Source: JALYRV01 sp036675475 (GTDB lineage Bacteria; Acidobacteriota; Vicinamibacteria; Vicinamibacterales; SCN-69-37). Taken from it: a stretch of 64,000 nt of DNA. Below, in pieces: positions 54,938 to 63,404 of the stretch; positions within the stretch are counted from its first letter, which is position 1, and the number at the start of each line of letters is the position of its first letter. The notes beneath the pieces were generated by a model. It made no database searches and was not told where the DNA came from. It was given only the letters and a program-made list of their open reading frames with translations. Where the stretch lies: contig JAKFEY010000037.1 of assembly GCA_036675475.1 (NCBI GenBank), positions 24,732 through 88,731 on the forward strand, written 5' to 3'. A program made the position numbers and the translations under genes.

Positions 54938-55549
54938 TCACACCGCGGGCGGGCCGAACACGGGAGGCAGTCCCGGCGGCGTCATCAGCACAAATCCCAC
55001 ATCGAAATGAAGGTGGTCGTCGACGTGGCCGGCGGTGCTGCCGTACGGCCGCGTCCACACGCCGGGCATGAGGCGCGCAATCGTCCCGTTCAGCTTTTCA
55101 ATCCGCTCCCGCGTGTCCATGTAATCCCCGCCGACGCGATAGATGTTCGCTGCAGTAGCCCATGCATGAGATGAGCCAGGCGTGGACCGCCGATGAGCCG
55201 GCGATCGATACCCGCCGTTGGCCGAGATATGTACGGTGGCAGACACTGCCGTCCGGAAGATTTCGAGGTGCGCGGCCAGCAACGTCACGGCGCAGGGCAC
55301 ATAACGCGGATACTGGCGCAGCAGATCGGGCTCGTACAAGTCGACGTCGATGAACTCCCACAGTGAAAAGTTGTCGGTGAGCCGCGTTTCCAGTGCCTGC
55401 GCCCACGAATCGACCTGATAGAAATAGCGCGGCAGCCGCCGCGGCACGCCGTCGGCGCACGCCACGACCTCGTCGGGCCGCATCAGCGACCGGTGCGCGT
55501 CGCTGAGCGCGACGCCGTCGACGATGGCGAGGGGGAGCAGGCGCTGCAT
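54938..55549 (-). CDS. peptidase M15-like protein with altered metal site
   Basis: 203 residues. The C-terminal half resembles D-Ala-D-Ala carboxypeptidase/VanY-type M15 enzymes. ISANGGYRSPAHR is followed by SSHAWATAANIY, corresponding to SxHxxGxAxD, where H128 is kept but the aspartate is asparagine (N135). DDHLHFDVG supplies the late His ligands (H179, H181). No signal peptide is visible. The start overlaps the upstream stop (TGATG). Activity may be altered or lost. Confidence 0.65.
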   Translation of the reverse strand: MQRLLPLAIVDGVALSDAHRSLMRPDEVVACADGVPRRLPRYFYQVDSWAQALETRLTDNFSLWEFIDVDLYEPDLLRQYPRYVPCAVTLLAAHLEIFRTAVSATVHISANGGYRSPAHRRSTPGSSHAWATAANIYRVGGDYMDTRERIEKLNGTIARLMPGVWTRPYGSTAGHVDDHLHFDVGFVLMTPPGLPPVFGPPAV

Positions 55550-56433
55550 CACACGCACTGCTCGGGCGCCGGCGGATCGGCGGCAATCAGCCACTCGTAG
55601 ACGGCGGTCGAGACGCGGGCCACGGGATCCATGCGCTTGCCGCTGTCCGGCTCGTGCTCCGTGAGCACCGCGAGCACGTACGGTTTGCGTCCGGCGATGT
55701 AGACGATGCCGGCGTCGTGCGCGGCGCTGGAAATTTCGCCCGTCTTGTTGGCGATGCGCGCCTTGGCGCGGATGTCGGGCGGAATGCCGGCGGGAATGCC
55801 GGATCGGAACTGCTGCATGAACAGGATGTCGAGCATGTCGGCGGTCGCGAGCTTCGACACGCCCCAGGATTCGTAGATGGCGCGGAACAGCCGCACCAGG
55901 CCGTTGGCCGTCACGCGGTTGTTGATGCCCGCGTCGAAGGCGCGATCGTCTTCGACGCCGCGCACCAGCTCGATGCCGTCGATGCTGGCCGCCGCCAGCT
56001 TCTCGTTCGCGTAGTCGATGCCGGTGAGATCGATGAGCAGGTTCGTCGCCAGGTTGCTGCTCGTCGTGATCATGTGCGTCGCCAGCTCCGACAGCCTCAT
56101 CGTCTTGCCAAGCGCGGCGTGCACCTCGCTGTTGCCGTCGCGGCCGGGCGACACGCGATAGGGCGTGCCGTCGACGCTGCTGATGAAGCGGTTGCGCACG
56201 TGCAGGCGCCGGTGCGGGCCGAAGCGCCGCTCGTCGATGGCGGCGTAGAGCGCGTACAGCACGGCGACTTTGATCGTGCTGGCGGCATGGCTCCAGCGCT
56301 CGCCCTGATAACTCCACGACATGGCGTGCTCGTAGTCGTAGAGCGAGACTGCGATCGAGTCCGACTCCGAGGCGCCGGCAATCTCCTCGATCTTCCGGGT
56401 CAGCAGCGCGGGGTCCAGCGTCCGTGAGCGCAT
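55549..56433 (-). CDS. class A beta-lactamase-fold serine hydrolase
   Basis: 294 residues. It has the SxxK motif ASTIK (S52, K55), SxN in TTSSNLATN (S125, N127) and KTG in ANKTGEIS. It lacks a signal peptide, unusual for a secreted beta-lactamase. Together with the two downstream genes it may act on a peptide or peptidoglycan-like substrate rather than on antibiotics. Divergent from the selenoprotein candidate by about 69 bases. Confidence 0.82.
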   Translation of the reverse strand: MRSRTLDPALLTRKIEEIAGASESDSIAVSLYDYEHAMSWSYQGERWSHAASTIKVAVLYALYAAIDERRFGPHRRLHVRNRFISSVDGTPYRVSPGRDGNSEVHAALGKTMRLSELATHMITTSSNLATNLLIDLTGIDYANEKLAAASIDGIELVRGVEDDRAFDAGINNRVTANGLVRLFRAIYESWGVSKLATADMLDILFMQQFRSGIPAGIPPDIRAKARIANKTGEISSAAHDAGIVYIAGRKPYVLAVLTEHEPDSGKRMDPVARVSTAVYEWLIAADPPAPEQCV

Positions 56434-56502
56434 CGAACGTCCAACATATCGCAGTCTCCAAGCTCGGCCGTGAACGGCGCATTTCTTGAAGTGGCAGCTG
56501 CC

Positions 56503-57093
56503 ATGGCTGATTCGATTACATGGAACACCGACCTCGACAAGGCCCTCGCTGAGGCGAAGGGCTCCGGAAAGCTCGTCCTGCTGGACTTCAGCGCCGCGCC
56601 CATGTGAGCCGGCTGTGCTCGGCTGGATGCCGAGGTGTATCCGTCTGCTGCGGTCTCGACGCTCGTCAACGACTCCTTCGTGCCCGTGCGCGTGCACGTG
56701 AAACAGCAAGAGGCGTTCGCGAAGCTCGGCGAAAAGTACGGGGCGCAGTGGACGCCAACAACGCTGGTGATCGATGCGACGGGCGTGGAGCGGCATCGCA
56801 TGGAGGGGTTCCTGCCCGAGGGGGATTTCGCCAGCCAGCTGCTGCTCGGACGCGCGCATGCGGCGCGGCTTGCGGGTGACTTTGCGGAAGCCGAGGACCG
56901 CTACAAGCTCGTGATCGAGCGCTATCCGCTCACCGACGCCGCGGCCGAGTCGCAGTACTGGGCCGGTGTGGCGCGCTACAAGGCCACCAGCGACCACCAC
57001 GCGTTGATCGAGACGGCCCGCGCGTTCGAGCAGCGGTACCAGGACTCGCCATGGGCGAAGAAAGCATCCGTATGGCAACAGAAGGAGGCGTGA
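56503..57093 (+). CDS. thioredoxin-like selenoprotein candidate (UxxC), TPR-like tail
   Basis: Open for 197 codons except for one in-frame TGA at codon 35 (56605-56607). Around it the protein reads LLDFSAAPM-U-AGC-ARLDAEVY. The TGA takes the place of the first Cys of the thioredoxin CxxC motif, giving UxxC with C38. Thioredoxin features continue after the TGA: the cis-proline in WTPTTLVIDATG and GFLPEGDFASQLL. Residues about 125-190 form TPR-like helices. A SECIS-like hairpin follows the TGA. Without readthrough the product would be 34 residues; a restart at an internal ATG is unlikely because it would lose the active site. The next gene starts in its stop codon (TGATG). Selenocysteine is inference; a nonsense mutation is the alternative. 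Confidence 0.75.
56608..56636 (+). promoter_or_regulatory. bacterial SECIS-like hairpin
   Basis: Stem CTCGGC/GCCGAG (56618-56623 with 56629-56634) with the 5-base loop TGGAT. The loop begins 16 bases after the TGA and has G at its second position. Both values fit the published general bacterial SECIS pattern (loop 16-37 bases away, G in the first two loop bases). Confidence 0.6.
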
Positions 57094-57557
57094 TGAGAAG
57101 GCTGACAAGTGCGGCGGCGGCGTGCGCGATGGCGGTGTGCCTGGCGTGCGGCAGCAGTGAAGAGGTGGTGCCGCTCGAGCGGCAGACGGTGACCCCGCCG
57201 CAGGCGCAGGCCACGCCCGAGCGCGTGCAGGGATGCCTGCGCGCCGGCGAGGCCGCCAACACGTTCGTGCTGACCGCCAGCACGATCGACACGAGCATGC
57301 CGGCGGCAACGTATGAACTGGTCGGTGTGCCCGACAACATGCGCGAGCACGTGGGGCGTCAGGTTGAAGTCACCGGCACGATCGTGTCCGCGCAGACGGC
57401 GCGGTCGAGTGGCGCGGCTCTCCCGGCCGACGAGCAGCCGAAGGGCACGTCGGGAACGCCGACGGTGCAGTCGACGACGAGAATCGACGTCAAGCGGCTC
57501 GAGGTGACGTCAATCACGCCGGTGAACGCCGAGTGCGAAGACGCGTCACCGCGCTGA
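57093..57557 (+). CDS. small exported OB-fold-like protein (DUF5818-like)
   Basis: 154 residues. The N-terminal signal sequence with a Cys-rich end (MAVCLACGSSEE) may be a lipoprotein signal, though the -3 residue is atypical. The core includes RVQGCLRAGEA, FVLTAST, YELVGVPDNMREHVGRQVEVTG, an OB-fold-like arrangement seen in small exported acidobacterial proteins. The ATG is supported by AAGGAGG four bases upstream and overlaps the selenoprotein-candidate stop, so the two are coupled. Confidence 0.7.
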   Translation: MRRLTSAAAACAMAVCLACGSSEEVVPLERQTVTPPQAQATPERVQGCLRAGEAANTFVLTASTIDTSMPAATYELVGVPDNMREHVGRQVEVTGTIVSAQTARSSGAALPADEQPKGTSGTPTVQSTTRIDVKRLEVTSITPVNAECEDASPR

Positions 57558-57561
57558 CGCG

Positions 57562-59964
57562 CTATTCCTGGCGCAGCGCGATGATCGGATCCACGCGCAT
57601 GGCGCGGCGGGCGGGCACGTAGCACGCCAGCATCGCCACCGCGAGCAGCACGATGGCGGTGGCGGCGTAGCTTGCGGGATCGAACGCGGTGACGCCGAAG
57701 AGCATCGACGCCACGAGATTCGCGAGCGCGAGTGAGCCCGCAACGCCGAGCGCCACGCCGACGAGCGCGAGCTTCATGCCGCCGCCGACGACCATGCGCA
57801 GCACCTGCCATGGGGCGGCGCCAATCGCCATGCGCAGGCCGATTTCCTGCGTGCGCTGGCCAACCGTGTACGACACCACGCCATAAAGCCCCACGGCCGC
57901 CAGAAACAGCGCGACCAGCGCGAACAACCCAAGCAGCAGCATCGAGAACCGCCGCTCGGCCATCGACTCGTCGACGATGGCGTCGAGCGGGCTGATGGAG
58001 AAGGCGGGCAGGCCGCGGTCGATGTCGCGCACCAGCTGGCGCGCCGTGCCTGCAAACGCCGACGGCGCGCCCGTTGTCCTCGCCAGCAGCCACATCTGAC
58101 TGAAAATATCCTGCGTGAACGGGACGTACATCGTCGGATCCGCGGCGGCCTCCAGCGTTTCGTAGCGCACGTCGCTGACGACGCCGACGATTTCGTAGGC
58201 GCCGTCGGTGCCGTTGCCGATGTCGAGGCGGCGGCCGATGGGATCTTCGTTCGGGAAGTGGCGGCGGACGAACGCCTCGTCGACGACCGCCACCATCGGC
58301 GACGTCTGGATGTCGCGATCGTTGAGCAGGCGGCCGCGCAGCAACCGCATACCGAGCGCCGTGAAGTAGCCGGGACTGACGACGCGATGATTGGCTGACA
58401 GGTCTTCGCCGGGACGCGACGGCGGACGGCCCTCGATTTCGAACGACAGCACGTAGCCGCCGCGAAGCGGCAGCGTCTGCACCATGCCGGCTGCCTCGAC
58501 GCCGGGCGTGGCCCGCATCCTGGCGAGCAGGTTGTCGAAGAAGGCGGCGCGATGGTGATCCTCGGGATACGTGGTGGCCGGCAGCGCGACGCGGAAGGCG
58601 AGCACGCGGTCGGCATCGAAGCCGGGATCGACGTTCGAGAGCTTGGTGAAGCTGCGCAGCAGCAGCGCGGCGCCCACCAGCAGGATGAGCGACAGCGCGA
58701 CTTCGGCGACCAGCAGCGCGCTGCGGACCCAGCGGCCGCCGGACGTCGCCGACGAGCGGCCGCCTTCCTTGAGGATGGCGCCGAGCCCCGCGCGCGAGGC
58801 CTGCCACGCCGGCGCGAGGCCGAAGATGACGCCGGTGACGAGCGCGAGGGCGAACGCAAACGCCAGCACGCGCGCGTCGAGCGCGATTTCCGTGACGCGC
58901 GGGATGCTGCCGGCGCTGAGCGTCTGGATGGGCGCAATCGCCAGGTAGGCGAGCAGCACGCCGAGCGCGCCGCCCGCGACCGCGAGCACCAGGCTTTCGG
59001 TGAGCAGCTGCCGCACGAGCCGGCGGCGGCCCGCGCCCATGGCGGCGCGGATGGCGATTTCCTTCTCACGCACCGACGCGCGCACCAGCAGCAGGTTCGC
59101 GACGTTGGCGCAGGCGATCAGCACGACCACCACGACCGAGGCGAGCAGCGTCCAGAGCATCGGGCGAATCGGCCCCACGATCTGATCGTGCAGCAGCACG
59201 GTGTCGGCCGATTCATTCGCGCTGTTGTCCGGATACTGCGTGCCGAGGCGTTCCGAAATCGTCTTCATCTCGGCCGCCGCCTGCTCGATGGAGACGCCCG
59301 GCTTCAGGCGGCCGATGGCGGCCAGGAAATGCGCGCCGCGCGAGGCGTTGGCGGGATCGATGGCCATCGGACGCCAGAACTCGATGTCGCGGCTTGGGAA
59401 CGCGAAGCCGGCCGGCATGACGCCGGCCACCGTCACGGGCGTGCCGTTGATCGACACAGCTGTGCCGGCGATGGCAGGATCGGCGCCGAAGCGCGACTGC
59501 CACGCGCCGTGGCTGATCACGATGACGGTGTTGTTGTTCGGCGTGTCCTCGTCGGGCCGGAAACCGCGGCCGCGCGCCGGCTGCACACCGAGCACGTCGA
59601 AGAATTCCCAGGTCACGATCAGGCCGGTGAGCCGCTCGGGCCCGCTGCCGGCATCGAGGGTGGCGCTGCTCGACCCGTATGCCGTCATGCGCTCGAACAC
59701 GCTGTTCTGCCGGCGCCAGTCGAAAAACGTGGCGGGCGCCACCGAGAAGCGCCCGTATTGCGGCACCACCTCGTGCACGCGCGCGAGCCGCTCCGGCTCG
59801 GGGAAGGGCAGCGGCGTCAACATGACGCTGTTGACGACGCTGAAAATGGCGCTGGTGGCGCCGATGCCGAACGCCAGCGTGAGCACGGCCACCACGGTGA
59901 ACCCGGGTGTCCGGCCCAGCTGGCGCAGGGCATAGCGAATGTCGCCGAGCACATCCGAAAACAT
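57562..59964 (-). CDS. ADOP-type MacB-like ABC transporter permease
   Basis: 800 residues, same duplicated architecture as the permease at 29.5 kb. LGDIRYALRQLGRTPGFTVVAVLTLAFGIGATSAIF (one basic segment plus one helix) opens it. FtsX blocks contain NVANLLLVRASVREKEIAIR and GLYGVVSYTVGQRTQEIGLR, and the end is PARRAMRVDPIIALRQE. No ATPase gene is adjacent. It follows the M16 peptidase gene by 39 bases on the same strand. Confidence 0.92.
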   Translation of the reverse strand: MFSDVLGDIRYALRQLGRTPGFTVVAVLTLAFGIGATSAIFSVVNSVMLTPLPFPEPERLARVHEVVPQYGRFSVAPATFFDWRRQNSVFERMTAYGSSSATLDAGSGPERLTGLIVTWEFFDVLGVQPARGRGFRPDEDTPNNNTVIVISHGAWQSRFGADPAIAGTAVSINGTPVTVAGVMPAGFAFPSRDIEFWRPMAIDPANASRGAHFLAAIGRLKPGVSIEQAAAEMKTISERLGTQYPDNSANESADTVLLHDQIVGPIRPMLWTLLASVVVVVLIACANVANLLLVRASVREKEIAIRAAMGAGRRRLVRQLLTESLVLAVAGGALGVLLAYLAIAPIQTLSAGSIPRVTEIALDARVLAFAFALALVTGVIFGLAPAWQASRAGLGAILKEGGRSSATSGGRWVRSALLVAEVALSLILLVGAALLLRSFTKLSNVDPGFDADRVLAFRVALPATTYPEDHHRAAFFDNLLARMRATPGVEAAGMVQTLPLRGGYVLSFEIEGRPPSRPGEDLSANHRVVSPGYFTALGMRLLRGRLLNDRDIQTSPMVAVVDEAFVRRHFPNEDPIGRRLDIGNGTDGAYEIVGVVSDVRYETLEAAADPTMYVPFTQDIFSQMWLLARTTGAPSAFAGTARQLVRDIDRGLPAFSISPLDAIVDESMAERRFSMLLLGLFALVALFLAAVGLYGVVSYTVGQRTQEIGLRMAIGAAPWQVLRMVVGGGMKLALVGVALGVAGSLALANLVASMLFGVTAFDPASYAATAIVLLAVAMLACYVPARRAMRVDPIIALRQE

Positions 59965-60003
59965 GCCCGTCAGACGATGGGGCGGCGCGAAAGGTTGGTG
60001 CCC

Positions 60004-62853
60004 TTACTGCTTTTCAGGAAACAGCGACACCTTCACGACGTTGGCCGGGTTCAGGTATTTCTTCGCCGCCGCCTGAATCACCGCCGGCGTCAGCTTCCGG
60101 TAGTACTCGTCCAGCGCGAACAGCGTCGCCACATCGTCGGTGTACTGATACTTGAACATCAGCTGTCCGGCCAGATAGCTGTTGCTCTTCATGTTCGTTT
60201 CGAAATCGCGGAGCAGCTTTTCGCGCACGTCGCTGACCTGCTTGTCGGTGGGGCCCTGCGACTTGAGCAGTTCAATCTGCTCGAACGCCGCCTTCACGAG
60301 GCCGTCGACGCGATCGGGCGCGGAGCCGAACGCGATGTTGACCGCGTACTCGGGCACCGGGATGTGCGCGTACGAGGCGCTGGCGTTGACGCCGTACGTG
60401 CCGCCCAGATCCTCGCGCAGTGTTTCGTGCAGGCGCGTCTGCAGCACGTCGGCCATCGCGCGGATGACCACGCGCTCCTCCTGGGTGTACTCGAACGGGC
60501 CGGTGAAGATGATCGACGTCTGGCTCTGCGGCTCGATGCCCTTCTCGACGCGCTTCTCGATGACGCCTTTCGCGTAGCGTACGCCCGTGTCTTTCCACGT
60601 CTCCGTGCGGCCGGTCGACGGCAGCGCGCCGAGATAGCGCTCCACGAGCGGCTGCATGGCCGCGGGGTCGAAGCTGCCGACGAACACGAACGTGAAGTCG
60701 CCCGCGTCGGCGAAGCGGTCCTTGTAGAAGGCGGTGGCCTTCTCGAGGCTCATCGAGTCGATCAGCGCGGGCGTCAGCGGTCCGCGGCGCGGATGGTTGC
60801 CGAAGAGCGCGCCGTTGAGCGTCATGCCGTAGTGATAGGGCGGGCTGTTGCGCTGGTTCTCGATCACCGAGCGCATCTGGCCCTGCAGTGTGGCGAACGC
60901 CTGCGCGTCGGCCCGCGGCGCGGTGAATCGCAGATAGATCAGCTGAAACATCGTCTCGAGATCCTTCTTCGAGGCGGATCCCGAGAGGCCCTCTTCGTAT
61001 TCGCCGATCGACACGTTGGCCGATGCCGTCTTGCCCGTCAGCTTCTTGCGCAGCTCGGGAAGGCTGAAGCTGCCGATGCCGCCGGCGCTGATGACGGAAC
61101 TGGCGCTGCCGGCCGCGAAGAAGTCGGCCTCGGGCGCCAGGGACGACCCGCCGGCGCTGCTCGCGCGAAACAGAATCTCGTCTTCCTTGAACGTGGTCGG
61201 CTTCAGCACCACCGTGACGCCGTTCGACAGCTCCCATTCCGTGATGCCGAACGCGTCTTTCGTGGCGGTCTTGACGATGGCGCCCGGCTTCGGGAGCGGA
61301 TCGAGCAGCGGCGCGTCGTTGACGGTGTCGACGTACGGCGCGATGTCGGCGCCGGCGTCGGCCTTCATGAGCGCGGCGACGCGTGTGGCATCCGGCACGG
61401 TGAAGTCCGGCTTGTCGGGCGCGCTGATCACGACCACGCGGCTGCGATCGGGCATCCAGTCTTTCGCGAGCGCGTTGACTTCCGCGAGCGTGATGGTGGG
61501 AAGGAAGCGGCGGTGGAGCGCGGCTTCGTACGCGATGCCGGGCACGGTTTCACCCTGGGTGACGTGCCGCACCAGCTCGCCGGCGATGGAGGCGGCCGGC
61601 GTGTTCTCCTGCTCGGTGAGCGCGCGCTCGATGCCGGTCAGGATGTTCTGCTTCATGCGATCGAGCTCGCCCGCGGTGAAGCCGAAGCGCACGACGCGCT
61701 CCGTTTCGGTGAACATGGCCTTGATGGTGGGCTCGATGGCGTTGCCCTTGACGCCGGCGCTGAGCGACGTCATCTCTTCCGACTTCACCATGACGCCGCG
61801 GCCGCTGCCGGCGCCCACGAACGGCGCGTCGGGCTTCTGCGCCAGCTCCGAGAAGCGCACGCTCAGCATCGAGCCGAACAGCTGCTCGACGAGGCGCTGG
61901 CGATAGGAACCGACCGTGCTGGCGTCGCGCGCATCGAACTTCGAGTAGATCGACACGCTCGCCGACGGCGCTTCCTTGTCGGTGGCGATCGCGTAGAGCG
62001 TGCCGGGATGCGCGGGCACGTCATACGACGGCCGCGGCTTCGGGTTGACCGCCGCTGGAATGCTGCCGAAGTGCGCCGTGATCATGGCCTCGACGGCGGC
62101 GGGGTCGAAGTCGCCGACGGCGATGACGGTCATCAAATCGGGGCGATACCAGTCCTGATAGAACGCCTTGATCCGCTCGGGCTTGAACGTGTCGATGACG
62201 TCCGTCTTGCCGATCGGCAGCCGCTCCGCGTAGCGCGAGCCCTGCAGCATCACCGGAAACTGCTTGTCCTGCATGCGCGCGAACGCGCCGCGCCGCAGCC
62301 GCCACTCCTCCTTGACGACGCCGCGCTCCTTGTCGATCTCCGCCGGGTCGAGCGTCAGGCCGTGCGCCCAGTCTTCGAGAATCAGGAACGCCCGGTCCAT
62401 GACCTCGGGCTTCTCGGTGGGCACCTGCAGCATGTAGACCGTTTCATCGAAGCTCGTATAGGCGTTGACGCTGGGGCCGAAGCGCATGCCGAGCGACTCG
62501 AGGAACGCCACCGTTTCCTGCTTCGGGAAATGCTTCGTGCCGTTGAACGCCATGTGCTCGAGCAGGTGCGCGAGGCCCTGCTGATCGTCTTCCTCGACGA
62601 TGGAGCCGACGTCGACGACGAGCCGCAGCTCCGCGCGCTTCTCGGGCTTCCTGGTCGTGCGCACGAAATAGCGGAGCCCGTTGGCGAAGCGCCCGTGGCG
62701 GATGGCGGGATCGAGCGGCATCTCGGCGGTGAGCGGCGCTGTTTGCGCCTGGGCCGGCGGCGCCTGGGCGGCCGGCGTCTGCGCGCTGGCGGACAGGGCG
62801 GCGACGAGCGAAGCAATGGCCGACAGGAACAGAAAACGAGGACGCGGCGTCAT
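60004..62853 (-). CDS. exported M16-family zinc peptidase (two-domain)
   Basis: 949 residues with a signal peptide (FLFLSAIASLVAALSASAQ) and an Ala/Pro/Gln spacer. The N-terminal M16 domain has the inverted zinc motif HLLEH with the distal Glu in KERGVVKEEW. A second, inactive M16 domain follows (about 540-949), typical of pitrilysin/PqqL-like periplasmic enzymes. The ATG has GGAGG five bases upstream; the open frame continues over the divergent gene but is not used. It probably degrades short peptides in the periplasm. Confidence 0.92.
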   Translation of the reverse strand: MTPRPRFLFLSAIASLVAALSASAQTPAAQAPPAQAQTAPLTAEMPLDPAIRHGRFANGLRYFVRTTRKPEKRAELRLVVDVGSIVEEDDQQGLAHLLEHMAFNGTKHFPKQETVAFLESLGMRFGPSVNAYTSFDETVYMLQVPTEKPEVMDRAFLILEDWAHGLTLDPAEIDKERGVVKEEWRLRRGAFARMQDKQFPVMLQGSRYAERLPIGKTDVIDTFKPERIKAFYQDWYRPDLMTVIAVGDFDPAAVEAMITAHFGSIPAAVNPKPRPSYDVPAHPGTLYAIATDKEAPSASVSIYSKFDARDASTVGSYRQRLVEQLFGSMLSVRFSELAQKPDAPFVGAGSGRGVMVKSEEMTSLSAGVKGNAIEPTIKAMFTETERVVRFGFTAGELDRMKQNILTGIERALTEQENTPAASIAGELVRHVTQGETVPGIAYEAALHRRFLPTITLAEVNALAKDWMPDRSRVVVISAPDKPDFTVPDATRVAALMKADAGADIAPYVDTVNDAPLLDPLPKPGAIVKTATKDAFGITEWELSNGVTVVLKPTTFKEDEILFRASSAGGSSLAPEADFFAAGSASSVISAGGIGSFSLPELRKKLTGKTASANVSIGEYEEGLSGSASKKDLETMFQLIYLRFTAPRADAQAFATLQGQMRSVIENQRNSPPYHYGMTLNGALFGNHPRRGPLTPALIDSMSLEKATAFYKDRFADAGDFTFVFVGSFDPAAMQPLVERYLGALPSTGRTETWKDTGVRYAKGVIEKRVEKGIEPQSQTSIIFTGPFEYTQEERVVIRAMADVLQTRLHETLREDLGGTYGVNASASYAHIPVPEYAVNIAFGSAPDRVDGLVKAAFEQIELLKSQGPTDKQVSDVREKLLRDFETNMKSNSYLAGQLMFKYQYTDDVATLFALDEYYRKLTPAVIQAAAKKYLNPANVVKVSLFPEKQ

Positions 62854-62919
62854 GGCTGCCTCCGGGTCGAGCTGGGTTGGGGGGAGTTCCGAAGCCCGAT
62901 TATAGGGTACAACCCTCCC

Positions 62920-63384
62920 GTGCCTTTCACTCCCGGCGCGCATGTCCACGTCGCGCACTTCGGCAAGGCCGTGGTGCGCGAAGTGCGCAACGGCGGCCGC
63001 TATCTCGTCGAGCTCAAGGGCCATGCGGTGGTGGTGACCGAGTCGCAGCTGACGGCGGTGGAGGAGCCGAGGGCAGCGAAGCACCGCACCGGCGCTGGCG
63101 CTTCCGGCGGATCTGCAGGCGCCGGCGCACCCGCGCCATCGTCACCTTCGCACGCGCCGTCATCGATCGATCTGCACGGCCGTACCGTGGCGGAGGCCGA
63201 AGCCGACCTCGATCAGTTTCTGAACGACGCGCTGCTGGCGGGTCACGCGGAAGTGCGCGTGATCCATGGGCGCAGCGGCGGCCGCCTGAAGTCCGCCGTC
63301 CACGCGCGCCTGCGGCAGCTGCCCTCGGTGCGCGGCTTCTTCGTCGATCGCCGCAACGAGGGCGTGACGATCGTGCAGTTGTAG
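62920..63384 (+). CDS. stand-alone MutS2 C-terminal-like protein (KOW-like plus Smr)
   Basis: 154 residues. An N-terminal KOW-like segment (FTPGAHVHVAHFGKAVVREV) is followed by a Gly/Ala/Pro/Ser linker. The Smr nuclease-like domain (about 80-154) has IDLHGRTVAEAE and VIHGRSGGRLKSAV. This equals the tail of MutS2 without its ATPase, suggesting action on branched DNA, collided ribosomes or RNA. The start is GTG. Divergent from the M16 gene. Confidence 0.85.
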   Translation: MPFTPGAHVHVAHFGKAVVREVRNGGRYLVELKGHAVVVTESQLTAVEEPRAAKHRTGAGASGGSAGAGAPAPSSPSHAPSSIDLHGRTVAEAEADLDQFLNDALLAGHAEVRVIHGRSGGRLKSAVHARLRQLPSVRGFFVDRRNEGVTIVQL

Positions 63385-63404
63385 GGGAGGGCAGCTTGCG
63401 CGGT

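Noticed and set aside
56503..57093. Reading the thioredoxin-like gene as a simple pseudogene
   Set aside because: Possible, but one lesion only, placed exactly at the CxxC first Cys, with a SECIS-like hairpin and intact coupled downstream gene, makes Sec the better explanation.
58552..63384. 1610-codon plus-strand open frame
   Set aside because: Only its end (from 62920) is real, the Smr protein. The rest is antisense to the ADOP permease and M16 peptidase, with low-complexity Arg/His/Gln-rich translation typical of GC-rich shadow frames.
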